DNA of 64,000 bases, taken from contig OY970284.1 in assembly GCA_963715895.1 (NCBI GenBank), forward strand, positions 2,976,001 to 3,040,000. The letters are read 5' to 3'. Source of the DNA: JADGNZ01 sp963715895. Its GTDB lineage: Bacteria > Acidobacteriota > Thermoanaerobaculia > Gp7-AA8. The position numbers and the translations under genes are program-made. How positions within the stretch are numbered: position 1 is the first letter of the stretch; every line of letters starts with the position of its first letter. Shown here in pieces: positions 16,325 to 24,892 of this stretch. The notes under the pieces are model-generated. The model saw only the letters and a list, made by a program, of their open reading frames with translations, did not search any database and was not told the DNA's origin.

Positions 16325-17197
16325 CTACTTATCGATCATCCCCGCCTTCGTAGCCCGATCGAAGACCCAGCGCGGACCTTCCTTCACCATCCGTACGAGG
16401 AAGAGGGCGTTCTGTCCTTCGAACAGCTCCCCCTCGACCTTCAACACAGCGCTGTCGCCGTGCAGCTCACCGCCGGTGATCTTTCCCGGCTTCTTCGGAA
16501 GCCAGAAGCCGAGGGTCTGCAGTGCGTCGTCCAGATTCTCCTGGGGAGTTCGATCGGACTCGTTGAACGACTCCAGGTGCTTGGCGGTGACGTTCCTGCT
16601 GATCCCTTCCCAGCTCTTGCCCGCGATCGCGGTCTGCAGTGCTTTGTATGCCTTTCCCGGCTCGCCGCCGTCAGAGGGGAGTTTCGTTCCCGCGGGCGGG
16701 CGCGTGACCTCGGTCGCGAATGTCAGGTCGATGGTGTAGGGAGAGCCATCCATCGACTTCAACGGCTTCGGCGAATAGACGTGGCCGGCCACCTTGTCCG
16801 GCGTATTCGCCGTCATCTCCGCCTTCATCCGGCCGCCGGTCATCTCGACGAATTGCGTCATCGTCGCGGAGTAGGTGGCGTTCATGCTGACGTCGTTGTC
16901 CGGCCGCACCCACAGCAGCACATAGTTGTGATCGCGCAACGCGCTCTGGTTGATAACGTTCGAATGCGGATCGAGCTCCGCAGCCGCCGCGGCGATGTCG
17001 ATAGGCGCCTCGGAGAGCACCACTTCGACCGCCATCTTCCGCGCATCACGCTGGTCCGGCGTCTCGAACGCCGCCGCGTACTTCGGCCGGATAGGCGGCC
17101 GCGTTCCGGCAGTGAATTCGCCGGAGGCCTGGCCAGCGTGAGCCGTCAGTGTGAAGGCGGCAAAGGCCAGGAAGAACACGCAGATTCTCAGGTTCAT
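16325..17197 (-). CDS. Secreted hypothetical protein, about 290 aa
   Basis: The start is ATG 17197 (MNLRICVFFLAFAAFTLTAHA), giving a clean signal peptide ending near residue 22. The mature part includes VVLSEAPIDIAAAAAELDPHSNV, NYVLLWVRPDNDVSMNATYSATMTQFVEM and a C-terminal block PKKPGKITGGELHGDSAVLKVEGELFEGQNALFLVRMVKEG. The latter resembles the lipocalin/NTF2-like beta sheets of periplasmic proteins, but I cannot name the family. Convergent with the methyltransferase, with 3 bp between stop codons. Confidence 0.75.
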   Translation of the reverse strand: MNLRICVFFLAFAAFTLTAHAGQASGEFTAGTRPPIRPKYAAAFETPDQRDARKMAVEVVLSEAPIDIAAAAAELDPHSNVINQSALRDHNYVLLWVRPDNDVSMNATYSATMTQFVEMTGGRMKAEMTANTPDKVAGHVYSPKPLKSMDGSPYTIDLTFATEVTRPPAGTKLPSDGGEPGKAYKALQTAIAGKSWEGISRNVTAKHLESFNESDRTPQENLDDALQTLGFWLPKKPGKITGGELHGDSAVLKVEGELFEGQNALFLVRMVKEGPRWVFDRATKAGMIDK

Positions 17198-17269
17198 GCG
17201 CGGACCGTATGCCGGCGCCGAGGCTTGGTCAAGAGCACCGCATACAATCCGGAGTTGGTTGCCACCAAC

Positions 17270-17473
17270 ATGACCTTCTTTCTCGGCCTGCTCTTCGGAT
17301 CGATCGGCACTGTTTACCTGATCTACGGCAAACGGCAGTCCAGCCCGATCCATCTCGTCGTTGGCGCGATTCTGATCGTCTACCCGTATCTTTTCTCGAA
17401 CGCGCTCCTCATCTTTCTCACCGGCGTGATCCTGACGGCCATCCCGTATGCGCATCATCGAGGACTGATCTGA
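17270..17473 (+). CDS. Small two/three-helix membrane protein, 67 aa
   Basis: MTFFLGLLFGSIGTVYLIYG, then KRQSSPIHLVVGAILIVYPY and LFSNALLIFLTGVILTAIPY form two or three membrane helices. Similar 65-70-residue proteins are often labelled 'amino acid transport protein' without experimental support. Its stop lies 1 bp before the GTG start of the CPXCG gene, so the two are translationally linked. Divergent from the secreted gene at 17197 with 72 bp between. Confidence 0.75.
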   Translation: MTFFLGLLFGSIGTVYLIYGKRQSSPIHLVVGAILIVYPYLFSNALLIFLTGVILTAIPYAHHRGLI

Positions 17474-17474
17474 C

Positions 17475-17663
17475 GTGAGCGACTCCATCCCATCGAACTG
17501 CCCCTACTGCGGTGAAGAGGTCGACCTCGACATCGACGACACCGGCGGCAGCCGGCAGTCGTACGTGCAGGATTGCCCGGTCTGCTGTCAGCCCTGGCAG
17601 GTCGAGGTGACGCGCGATCGCGACGGCGACTGGAGCGCAACGCTGCGGACGGGGGACGAATAA
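17475..17663 (+). CDS. CPXCG-motif cysteine-rich small protein
   Basis: 62 residues with GTG start. NCPYCGEEVDLDIDD and YVQDCPVCCQPWQVEV give two CPxC pairs, a compact zinc-binding fold recognised as the CPXCG-motif family. Function is unknown. It follows the small membrane gene by one base. Downstream lies the 44-bp tandem array. Confidence 0.88.
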   Translation: MSDSIPSNCPYCGEEVDLDIDDTGGSRQSYVQDCPVCCQPWQVEVTRDRDGDWSATLRTGDE

Positions 17664-17674
17664 GACCGTTTCAT

Positions 17675-18065
17675 CGTAATCGGGTTGATATACAACGTGA
17701 CCGGCGGTCACCTCAAAGGTGATCCGATTTGATATGCAAGGCGACCAGCGGTCACCTTCAAGGTGATCCGGGTTGATATGCAAGGTGACCGGCAGCCACC
17801 TCAAAGGTGATCCGGTTTGATATGCAAGGCGACCGACGGTCACCTTCAAGGTGATCCGGTTTGATATGTAACGTGATCCATGGACACCTTCAAGGTGATC
17901 CGGTTTGATATGCAAGGTGACCGGCGGCCACCTTCAAGGTGATCCGGTTTGATAGGTAACGTGATCCATGGTCACCTTCAAGGTGATCCGGCTTGATACG
18001 CAACGTGATCCATAGACACCTTCAAGGTGGTCCGGGGTGATATGCAAGGCGACCGGCGGTCCCAG
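17675..18065. repeat. Tandem array of nine 44-bp units
   Basis: Units begin at 17675, 17719, 17763, 17807, 17851, 17895, 17939, 17983 and 18027, exactly 44 bp apart. Each has the form GTGATCCGGTTTGATATG followed by a variable middle and CACCTTCAAG. Inside each unit, AAGGTGACC and GGTCACCTT (or near variants), and CACCTT/AAGGTG across the unit junction, can pair. The final unit is diverged and truncated. The array fills the space between convergent genes (CPXCG and SDR). It contains no gene: the open frames through it are repeat translations. Confidence 0.93.
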
Positions 18066-18088
18066 GGAGACGCCAGCGCTTCGTCGTA

Positions 18089-18781
18089 CTAATCCGGATT
18101 CGTCGCCCACACCGATAGCTCGGTGATGAAGCCGCGGTCGTCCATCTCCAGCATCGAAAGGGCCGCGTGGGCGATCTCCGTTGCGCGCAGCTTCCGGTCG
18201 CTCGGCGGGCGGCCGCCGCCGAAGAACTCCGTCTGCACTTCGCTCGGGTTGATCTGCATGACGCGGATGTCGTGCTTCCGGAGCTCGGCGCGCCAGCACT
18301 CCGTCATCCCCGACACTGCGAACTTGCTGGCCGCGTAGGCCGTCCCGCCGGCGAATCCGCGCACGCCGGCCGAGGAGGAGATGTTGATGATGTTGCCGCG
18401 CTTGCGGCTGATGAAATGGCGTGCCGACTCGCGGGCGGCCACCATCGCTCCGAAAACGTTCGTGGCGAAGAGGCGTTGCATCCCGGCCAGGTCGGTGTCG
18501 AGGAGCGGCGCAAACGAGCCGAAGCCGGCGTTGTTCACGAGGACGTTGTAGTCGGGGTAGAGCTCGACCGTCCTCCGGATCAGCGCCACGACGTCGGTCT
18601 CCACGCTGACATCCGCGCGGATTCCATGCGCGCCGATTTTCTTCGCCGCCTCGATCACCTTCGCCTCATCGCGTCCGCAGATGACGACCTCGGAGCCTTT
18701 CTCTTTCAGTTGCCGGGCGATCTCGAATCCAATTCCTGAACTGCCGCCTGTGACCAGCGCGCGAACGTCGGTGAGTTTCAT
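18089..18781 (-). CDS. SDR-family NAD(P)-dependent oxidoreductase
   Basis: 230 residues. Cofactor site TGGSSGIGFEIA; NNAG in VLVNNAGFGSFAP; catalytic Ser in NIINISSSAG and YxxxK in TAYAASKFAVSG. It is a classical short-chain dehydrogenase/reductase of the 3-ketoacyl-reductase-like type; ser-tyr-lys residues are all present, so it should be active. The C-terminal part (INPSEVQTEFFGGG) fits the family. Substrate unknown. Stand-alone gene; the O-antigen-ligase-like gene upstream ends 16 bp before its start, so they may be co-transcribed. Confidence 0.9.
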   Translation of the reverse strand: MKLTDVRALVTGGSSGIGFEIARQLKEKGSEVVICGRDEAKVIEAAKKIGAHGIRADVSVETDVVALIRRTVELYPDYNVLVNNAGFGSFAPLLDTDLAGMQRLFATNVFGAMVAARESARHFISRKRGNIINISSSAGVRGFAGGTAYAASKFAVSGMTECWRAELRKHDIRVMQINPSEVQTEFFGGGRPPSDRKLRATEIAHAALSMLEMDDRGFITELSVWATNPD

Positions 18782-18797
18782 GCGCCGATTCTACGTC

Positions 18798-20357
18798 TCA
18801 CCTGCAACCGCGGCTCGCATCCGCGGCGACGCGCGCGCTTGGAAAGAGGGCATGCGCCGCATTGGCGTTCTCACAACGTACGTGCCCGCCCATGCGCGCC
18901 AGCCGCAGACGAAGGCGGAAGTTCCCCGGATCGATGCGCGCGGCGCGAACGAGCGACGCGCGATCGCTGTGTGTCGCGTAGATGTCCATGGCCATGAGTT
19001 GCGCGGTGCTCCGCACGGCTCCGTAGGCAGATACGGCCAGGATCATCGTCACGGCAAATCCCCAGACCGGCCGAGGTGACGTCTCCTCCGGAATCCACAA
19101 CGCTCCGAGCGCGGCCCATGCCAGGAAGGCCGGCACGGCGAGAAGCAGCACGGCATCGAACGACCCCGCCACGGCCGCGCCGGCGACGATGCCGAGGAGA
19201 GCCGCGGCAGCCAATCCCTCCTGAACGTCAATCGCTCGTTTGAGCTGACGCAGGCCGGATGTCGCGAAGCGTATGAAGACCAGCGCCAGGAGGACGAACG
19301 CGGCGATCCCGCGCTCGGCGATACAGGCGATCCAGTCGCTGCTCGGCCAGGGATTCGACGTCATCCCCGCGTTCGTCTGGTCGAGCGACGGATCGTTCGC
19401 CGGAACGTGAGACGGGTATTCGACCGGCCAGTTTCCCGGTCCCACGCCGAAGAGCGGATGACGAACGGCCATCAATAGCGAACGCCCGTATTGCACGAGC
19501 CGCCCGCGGCCGCTCCCCTCCGAGTACTCCGCCACCCGCTGCACCGACTCGAGGTAGGGATTCTTGCCGTGCCAGTGGAGCGCGTTCGGAAGAACCAGCG
19601 ACAGCGCGACGACACCACAGGCGATGAGCACGATCCCGGTCAGCCGTTTCCAAGTCTGCCGGTCACGGCGCAGGGGCGCGCAAACCATCATCGCCATCAG
19701 CAGGACGATCACCACCACGGCAAACGCCAGCCACGCCGCACGCGACCGCGTCAACACCAGCGAGGCGATGACGAGCGCGGTACCGAAAGCCCAACGGAGA
19801 TACGCGGCCCGTCGCTGCGCCTGCAGCGTGACCAGGAGCAGGAGCGGGAATCCGAATGCGGCGACATGGGCGATGAAGTTGCGGTTGCCGAGCGTTCCTC
19901 CCGGGACGCGATTCTCCGAGAAGAACTCGATGTTCAAGCCATAGGTCTGGAGGAGCGACGTCGCCGCGGCGACGACGACGGCCAGAGCCAGCGCACCGAG
20001 GAGCGGACGCGCCAGACCGGCATCGCGCAGGGTACGAGCGATCCAGAAGAGGATGACACTCGAAGCGCTGACCGCCAGCGCGCGCACGCCCAGCCAGCGG
20101 TTCGTCGCCATCAAAGCCGACAGCGTGCCGAGTGTCAGATAGCCGGCCAGGAGGAGGTCGATGCGCGTCACGCTCATACGCCACAGCGCGCGCACGGCCA
20201 GTAAACCCGCCAGAACCGCCGTCACATGCAGCACCAATTCCTTCGGAACGAAAAAGCGATCGAGCTCGAAGACGTTGAGCGTCGTCACCACCAGGACCAC
20301 GGCAATGGCACCGGCCTGGAGAATGCGGAGCGCGAAACGGTTCGTCATCCCTGTCAT
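18798..20357 (-). CDS. O-antigen ligase/polymerase-like membrane protein (Wzy_C)
   Basis: About 519 residues from ATG 20357 (MTGMTNRFALRIL; a second ATG at 20348 is equally possible). It has eleven or more membrane helices. The conserved periplasmic region reads SGRGRLVQYGRSLLMAVRHPLFGVGPGNWPVEYP, which includes the R...GVGPGN pattern of Wzy_C/WaaL proteins. These act at the outer face of the inner membrane, transferring or polymerising lipid-linked glycans. No other glycan genes adjoin, so the substrate is open. The extreme C-terminus (DIYATHSDRASLVRAARIDPGNFRLRL region) resembles a TPR half-repeat, seen in some family members. Confidence 0.85.
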   Translation of the reverse strand: MTGMTNRFALRILQAGAIAVVLVVTTLNVFELDRFFVPKELVLHVTAVLAGLLAVRALWRMSVTRIDLLLAGYLTLGTLSALMATNRWLGVRALAVSASSVILFWIARTLRDAGLARPLLGALALAVVVAAATSLLQTYGLNIEFFSENRVPGGTLGNRNFIAHVAAFGFPLLLLVTLQAQRRAAYLRWAFGTALVIASLVLTRSRAAWLAFAVVVIVLLMAMMVCAPLRRDRQTWKRLTGIVLIACGVVALSLVLPNALHWHGKNPYLESVQRVAEYSEGSGRGRLVQYGRSLLMAVRHPLFGVGPGNWPVEYPSHVPANDPSLDQTNAGMTSNPWPSSDWIACIAERGIAAFVLLALVFIRFATSGLRQLKRAIDVQEGLAAAALLGIVAGAAVAGSFDAVLLLAVPAFLAWAALGALWIPEETSPRPVWGFAVTMILAVSAYGAVRSTAQLMAMDIYATHSDRASLVRAARIDPGNFRLRLRLARMGGHVRCENANAAHALFPSARVAADASRGCR

Positions 20358-20424
20358 GAGATCACAGGAACCAATTCCTGCGCTCTCACGTCCCACCACA
20401 AACCGATCCCGACTGGAGGCACCA

Positions 20425-21333
20425 ATGATCCGGAAGCTGATGCCCGCGTTCCTCATCTCTGTTCTCTTCGCCGCTCACGCGGACGCGGGAGATCTCGTTC
20501 GCAATGTTCGTTACAAACTCTCGGCGGGAGATCTCGCCAGCGGCATCGCCGCGGTCGAGGACTACAAGCGAGCCTCGGGGGTCGACGCCGAGTATCTCGA
20601 TGCCGTCGGCTGGCTGGCTCGCGGCGCGGAGATGCAGCATCGGAACGAGCTGGCGAAGGAGTACGTCGCCGAGCTTCGGCGCGAGATCCCGTCCGAGAAG
20701 CCGGAGTTGCTCACCCCCTACGGGGCGGCGATCGAAGTCGAGGCCAGACTGATCGCATCGCAGACCGGCCGCGGCGCCGCCATCCGCTATCTCGATGGCG
20801 AGCTCGCCCACGCCAGCGCGCCGTCGCTGCGCGCGCGGATCAACAAGAACATCAACATGCTCTCGCTGGAAGGACAGCCGGCCCCTCCGCTGGCCATGGG
20901 CAACGTCATCGGCGCCCCCGCGGCGTCGCTCGCTTCGCTGCGCGGCAGACCGGTCCTCATGTTCTTCTTCGCCCAGGGCTGCGGCGATTGCAAAGCGCAG
21001 GCGCCGTCGCTGACGCGCGTCTGGCAGAAGTACAAGACGAGCGGACTGGCGCTCATCACCGCAACCCGTTTGTACGGATCGCTGGATGACAAACCGGCCA
21101 CCCCGGAAGAGGAAAAGGCGCGCATCGAGACCGTGTGGAAGGACCTCTACGCCGGTCTCGACGGAGTTCCGGCCGTCATCGACACCGAAACGGTGGTGCG
21201 CTACGGCGTCTCGGCAACGCCGACGTTCGTCCTCGTCGACCGCAAAGGAATCGTACGGCTCTACACGCCGACACGTCTCTCCGAAGCCGAGCTGTCACGC
21301 CGGATCGACGAGGTGTTGGCCGAAGCGCCGTAG
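20425..21333 (+). CDS. TlpA-like periplasmic thioredoxin-fold protein
   Basis: 302 residues from ATG 20425, with GGAGG upstream (20415-20419). Signal peptide MIRKLMPAFLISVLFAAHADA. Residues 25-150 are helical and uncharacterised. Residues 155-300 form a TlpA/AhpC-like domain: redox motif CGDC in FFFAQGCGDCKAQAPSL, then the cis-Pro loop in VSATPTFVLVDRKGIVRLY. The CGDC pair suggests thiol-disulfide exchange in the periplasm. It starts 67 bp from the divergent ligase gene. The helical N-terminal half is an uncommon addition. Confidence 0.85.
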   Translation: MIRKLMPAFLISVLFAAHADAGDLVRNVRYKLSAGDLASGIAAVEDYKRASGVDAEYLDAVGWLARGAEMQHRNELAKEYVAELRREIPSEKPELLTPYGAAIEVEARLIASQTGRGAAIRYLDGELAHASAPSLRARINKNINMLSLEGQPAPPLAMGNVIGAPAASLASLRGRPVLMFFFAQGCGDCKAQAPSLTRVWQKYKTSGLALITATRLYGSLDDKPATPEEEKARIETVWKDLYAGLDGVPAVIDTETVVRYGVSATPTFVLVDRKGIVRLYTPTRLSEAELSRRIDEVLAEAP

Positions 21334-21336
21334 AAC

Positions 21337-21857
21337 CTAAGCGGGGGCCTTCGCGGAGAGGTATCCGATTCGCCGTTGCGGCTTTTCACGGGGCGTGATC
21401 AGAGTACGAATGGCGTCGAAGACGACCTGGAATTGGCCGTCGTATCGTTTCTCCAGTTCGCTGATCCGCTGCGCGAGATCCGCGTGATCGGAAACCAACC
21501 GCCGGAGCTCGACGAATGTCCGCATGATCTCGACGTTGACCGCGATGGCGCGCTTGCTGTGGAGGACGCTGGAGAGCATCGCCACGCCCTGTTCGGTGAA
21601 CGCGTACGGCGCGCTGCGCCGGCCGCCCCGCACGTTTGAGATCACAATTTGTGATCTCAAACTTTCGAATCACGCTTCGAAAGTTGAAACATGAAATCGC
21701 GCGGAAACCGCTTGAGGTTGCGCGTGACTGCTTGAACCAGTGCGCGCGTTTCCACCGCGTACAGCTCGGCGAGATGCGCATCGAGAATGATCTTCTGCCC
21801 TCGGATGAAAAAGATGCTCTGACGAATCCGGCTGGCTACGTTCGCTTTCATGGTCAT
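21337..21857 (-). pseudogene. ORF6N-domain DNA-binding protein interrupted by one frameshift
   Basis: The first frame (start 21857) encodes RIRQSIFFIRGQKIILDAHLAELYAVETRALVQAVTRNLKRFPRDFMFQLS, the ORF6N domain, and stops at 21657 after RDSKV. The next frame continues with LRSQIVISNVRGGRRSAPYAFTEQGVAMLSSVLHSKRAIAVNVEIMRTFV and a coiled C-terminus ending at 21337. One added T in the run GTTTGAGA (near 21661) would restore a ~173-residue protein. The break lies in two adjacent perfect hairpins. ORF6N proteins are phage- and plasmid-derived. Either decay, sequencing error or recoding is possible. Confidence 0.8.
21635..21683. repeat. Two adjacent perfect palindromes at the ORF6N frameshift
   Basis: First: TTTGAGATCACAA, one T, TTGTGATCTCAAA (21635-21661). 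Second: CTTTCGAA, six-base loop, TTCGAAAG (21662-21683). They abut without a gap and cover exactly the point where the ORF6N reading frame changes. Confidence 0.88.
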
Positions 21858-21872
21858 GATCGTCTCCGGCCG

Positions 21873-22055
21873 TCAGTGACCCGACGAGCGCTCGCGGCGG
21901 TTGTCGTCGCCGTGCGGCTGCGCCTCGCAATCGGGGCACGAGAGAACTTCCCGGAGAAACAACTCCGCGACGTCGTCGGGAAGGTTTTCGTCGATGTGAA
22001 TCTGCCCGCCTCGCTGCTCGATCTCCTGCTTCAGACTCCGAATGGTCTTGTTCAT
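21873..22055 (-). CDS. Small acidic partner of the ORF6N gene, 60 aa
   Basis: MNKTIRSLKQEIEQRGGQIHIDENLPDDVAELFLREVLSCPDC is followed by a polar tail (PHGDDNRRERSSGH). The single CPDC motif could bind metal. It precedes the ORF6N gene by 15 bp on the same strand, so they form one unit. Proteins with the pattern 'GGxxHIxExLPxxVxExFLxEVLxCPDC' recur in soil bacteria by my recollection, but no function is known. Confidence 0.6.
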   Translation of the reverse strand: MNKTIRSLKQEIEQRGGQIHIDENLPDDVAELFLREVLSCPDCEAQPHGDDNRRERSSGH

Positions 22056-22127
22056 ACACGCTCCTTCATCCCCGAGGCTCCCTCGGATGTTTCAGGAACG
22101 CAACTCTTCTACATTAGGTAGAGACGC

Positions 22128-23360
22128 CTACTCGCTCTCCCCTCGCGCGACCAACGCGGCAGCGGCCAGATCGCCGGTCACGTTGAGCACGGTGGAGAAC
22201 GTGTCGGGGATTGCGTCGACCGCGATCAAGAGGCCGATGCCTTCGGCGGGGAGGCCGATGGCGAGGAAGAGCGGAGTGAGCATGATGAAGGCACCCCGGG
22301 GAATGCCGGGCACGGCGAAGGCCAGGAAGATCGATGCGAAGGCGATCATGGCCAGACCGCTGGCGTGCAGCGGAACGCCGTAGAACCAGCCGACGAAGAG
22401 CGCGCCGACAGTCCACGACAATGGAGCGGCGATCTTGAACGTGGAGACGGCCAGCGGCAGAACGAATCCTGTCGTCCTGGCTGACATCCCCAGCCCGCGC
22501 TCCGCGCTTTCGACGAGCGCCGGCAGCGAGGCGATCGAGGAGCTGGAGCTGAAGGCGATGAGTTGCGCGGGCAGCGCGGCGCGCGCGAAGCGAAGCATCG
22601 AAATCTTCGCGAACATCGCCACGACGGGATAGAGGAGAAGGGTGACCACAAGACAGCCTGCCGAATACGCCACGACGTAGAACCCGATGGCACCGGCCAG
22701 CGCGGCTCCGGCGTGTGTGGCGAGAGGCAGTGCAAGCGCGAAAACCCCCACCGGAGCGAGCATCACCACCCATCGCACCAGCATCAGCATCGCCTCGCCG
22801 AGGGCCTGGAAGAATCTGGTCAGCGTCGTGCGGGCCGATTCGGGACTGCGGGCGACAGCCAGCGCGAAGAGGAGCGTGAAGAGAATCAACGGCATCATCG
22901 CTCCCGTGGCCGCGGCGGCGACCGGGTTGGACGGCAGCAACGACGTTAGCCACGTGGAGAACGTCTGCGACTGTCCCCCGGCCGCGATCTCGCCCGCGGC
23001 TTGCGCGGCACCCGGCGGCAGTTGGACAGCGCCGAGCCGTTGCGGAAGAAGGCGGAAGAGCGCCGGACCGAAAGGCATGACCACAATCGCCGTCCCGGCC
23101 AGAAGAAGCACGAACACGAGCAGCGTTCGTCCGCCGAGGCGGCCGATCGACTTCACGTCCGTGGCCGACGCCACGGCGGTGATCAGGAGCGAGATCACCA
23201 GCGGGATCACCGTCATCCTGATTGCGTTGACCCAGAGCGTACCGATCGGCGCGATGAAATCGGCGGCGCGAAGCAGCGCGGCATTGCCCGATGCGGCGAT
23301 GGCGATTCCGCCGGCGATCGCGGCGATGAGGGCGACGAGTACGCGAGTGCTTTCTTTCAT
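22128..23360 (-). CDS. Dicarboxylate/amino acid:cation symporter (SDF family)
   Basis: 410 residues, with about eight membrane helices and two re-entrant loops. Family hallmarks: the serine-rich loop FSSSSSIASLPALVE, the region ALSWTVGALFVGWFYG equivalent to the TM7 motif, and near the C-terminus VDAIPDTFSTVLNVTGDLAAA (NxxGD in TM8 for substrate and Na+ binding). It takes up C4-dicarboxylates or acidic amino acids with Na+ or H+. Start at ATG 23360 (MKESTRVLVAL). It lies 8 bp after the SDR gene on the same strand, hence the same operon. Confidence 0.9.
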   Translation of the reverse strand: MKESTRVLVALIAAIAGGIAIAASGNAALLRAADFIAPIGTLWVNAIRMTVIPLVISLLITAVASATDVKSIGRLGGRTLLVFVLLLAGTAIVVMPFGPALFRLLPQRLGAVQLPPGAAQAAGEIAAGGQSQTFSTWLTSLLPSNPVAAAATGAMMPLILFTLLFALAVARSPESARTTLTRFFQALGEAMLMLVRWVVMLAPVGVFALALPLATHAGAALAGAIGFYVVAYSAGCLVVTLLLYPVVAMFAKISMLRFARAALPAQLIAFSSSSSIASLPALVESAERGLGMSARTTGFVLPLAVSTFKIAAPLSWTVGALFVGWFYGVPLHASGLAMIAFASIFLAFAVPGIPRGAFIMLTPLFLAIGLPAEGIGLLIAVDAIPDTFSTVLNVTGDLAAAALVARGESE

Positions 23361-23368
23361 GTTGTCGG

Positions 23369-24124
23369 TTACATCATCAGGTCGCCACCGTTGATATCGA
23401 ACGATGCCCCTGTGATGTACCCCGCCTCCTCGGATGCGGCAAAGCAGATCAGATCGGCCACTTCCAGCGCCGTCCCGAGGCGCGGCACCGGGTAGCTGGC
23501 AGCGAGGCGCGCCAACAGTTCCGGCGTGGCATTCTCGCGCGTCAATTCCGTATCGATCATCCCGGGACAGACGGCGTTCACGGTGATCCCGAACTGTCCC
23601 AGTTCCTTCGCCGCGGCGCGCGTCAGACCGAGCAGGCCGGCCTTCGACGCCGTGTAGTGGGCACCTCCGAGCGTGCTGACCGTCCGTCCGGCGGTCGACG
23701 AGATGTTGACGATGCGCCCGTAATGCTGCGCCTTCATCGCCGGCAGCGCCGCTTTGGTCAGGAGAAACGGCGCGGTGAGGTTCACCTCGAGCGCATGGCG
23801 CCACTCGTCGGCCGAAAGATCGGGAAAGCGCGTCGAGCGCGCTAGCGCCGCGTTGTTGACGAGGATGTCGATACGTCCGAACCGCTCGAGCGTCTGCCGG
23901 ACAATCTCCTCGGGAACGCCGTCCGCCGCGACGTCACCCGGCACGGCCAGCACGTCCTCACCCATCGACTTAGTAAGCTCCCTTGCCAACGACTCCGCCC
24001 GCTCGCGATCGCGCACGTTGACGGCGACCGACGCGCCGCGCTCGCGTAACCGCTCGGCAGCAGCCCGCCCAAGCCCGCGCGCAGCGCCTGTGACGATGGC
24101 CACTCGTCCGGTGAAGTCAGTCAT
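23369..24124 (-). CDS. SDR-family oxidoreductase, FabG-like
   Basis: 251 residues from ATG 24124 (MTDFTGRVAIVTG). TGAARGLGRAAAE binds the cofactor; NNAALA, the Ser in NISSTAG and YTASKAG follow; ITVNAVCPGMIDTEL and the end SFDINGGDLMM are typical of 3-oxoacyl-ACP reductase-like enzymes. All catalytic residues are present. Acts in the cytoplasm; substrate unknown. First gene of a likely operon with the symporter (8 bp gap), so it may act on a compound that the symporter imports. Confidence 0.92.
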   Translation of the reverse strand: MTDFTGRVAIVTGAARGLGRAAAERLRERGASVAVNVRDRERAESLARELTKSMGEDVLAVPGDVAADGVPEEIVRQTLERFGRIDILVNNAALARSTRFPDLSADEWRHALEVNLTAPFLLTKAALPAMKAQHYGRIVNISSTAGRTVSTLGGAHYTASKAGLLGLTRAAAKELGQFGITVNAVCPGMIDTELTRENATPELLARLAASYPVPRLGTALEVADLICFAASEEAGYITGASFDINGGDLMM

Positions 24125-24153
24125 TGAAGGCGGAGAGTGTAGCCGGAGTCGTC

Positions 24154-24675
24154 CTACGCCTCGCGCGAAAACAGATCCACCACGATCTCCGGCAGACGGT
24201 GCCCGAGCTGCTCCCCCGTATACGTCGCCTCGTACGTCATGCCGAGGCGGGCGGCGACGCGTTTCGAGGGCTCGTTGCCGGGATCGATGATCGCCACCAC
24301 GCGCGGACGGGCCAGCGTTTCCAGCACGTGGCGCATCGCCGCGGCGCCGGCCTCGGTGGCGTAACCGCGCCCCCAGGCCTCGCGCGCCAGGATCCAGCCG
24401 ATCTCGAGATTGCCGGTCGTGCCGAGCGGTTGCGTTCCGGCAAGACCGGCCAGGTGTCCCGTGGACTTCTCGATGAGCGCGCCCATGCAGACGCCGTCCT
24501 CCGCAAGCTGGCGGGCCTGACGTGCTAACCACTCGTCGACCTCGGACTCGCTGTACGGCTGCCCGCTATGCACATACCGAGTCACCTCGGGGTGAGACAT
24601 GACAGCGGCGAAGGCAGGACGATCGTCCGGCTGCCAGGGACGGATCACGAGACGCTCCGTCTCGAGCAGAAACAT
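24154..24675 (-). CDS. GNAT-family acetyltransferase, RimJ/RimL-like
   Basis: 173 residues. It begins LETERLVIRPWQPDDRPAFAAVMSHPEV, the usual RimJ/RimL N-terminus. The acetyl-CoA loop region reads ILAREAWGRGYATEAGAAAMRHV (R/QxxGxG/A as RGYATE), followed by IDPGNEPSKRVAARLGM. It should acetylate an N-terminal or small-molecule amine. The stop lies 29 bp before the SDR start, so this gene may head the same transcript. Confidence 0.9.
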   Translation of the reverse strand: MFLLETERLVIRPWQPDDRPAFAAVMSHPEVTRYVHSGQPYSESEVDEWLARQARQLAEDGVCMGALIEKSTGHLAGLAGTQPLGTTGNLEIGWILAREAWGRGYATEAGAAAMRHVLETLARPRVVAIIDPGNEPSKRVAARLGMTYEATYTGEQLGHRLPEIVVDLFSREA

Positions 24676-24683
24676 GAAGCGGC

Positions 24684-24746
24684 CTACTTCTTGTCTTTCT
24701 TCGGCTTCTTCGTTTCTTTCTTACGGGCGTTGTTACCTTTGGCCAT
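24684..24746 (-). CDS. Very small lysine-rich protein, 20 aa
   Basis: MAKGNNARKKETKKPKKDKK, with a strong site AGGAGG before the ATG (revcomp of 24747-24756). Too short for most gene finders. Comparable 'MAKGNN...KK' mini-proteins exist in many bacteria by my recollection; function is unknown. It lies 8 bp upstream of the GNAT gene on the same strand. The coding call rests on the strong ribosome site and composition. Confidence 0.5.
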   Translation of the reverse strand: MAKGNNARKKETKKPKKDKK

Positions 24747-24892
24747 GACGTCCTCCTGATTTTTTTGTCGCTCCGTATGGTAACGCCTACCGCGCGAAGT
24801 TCAGCTACGCCTTTCACCGCCTGATTCTTGACGGCGGCAATCATTCGGTGGATGATTTCCTTCCGCCCATTTAAAGAGAAGGAGGTAATCCC

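Noticed and set aside
17675..18065. CRISPR or coding repeats in the 44-bp array
   Set aside because: No spacers: variable parts are only two related versions. The open frames through it are just the translated repeat.
21650..21683. Programmed -1 frameshifting in the ORF6N gene
   Set aside because: The bases before the hairpin do not form a canonical slippery heptamer in frame; loss of one T is simpler. Kept only as a possibility.
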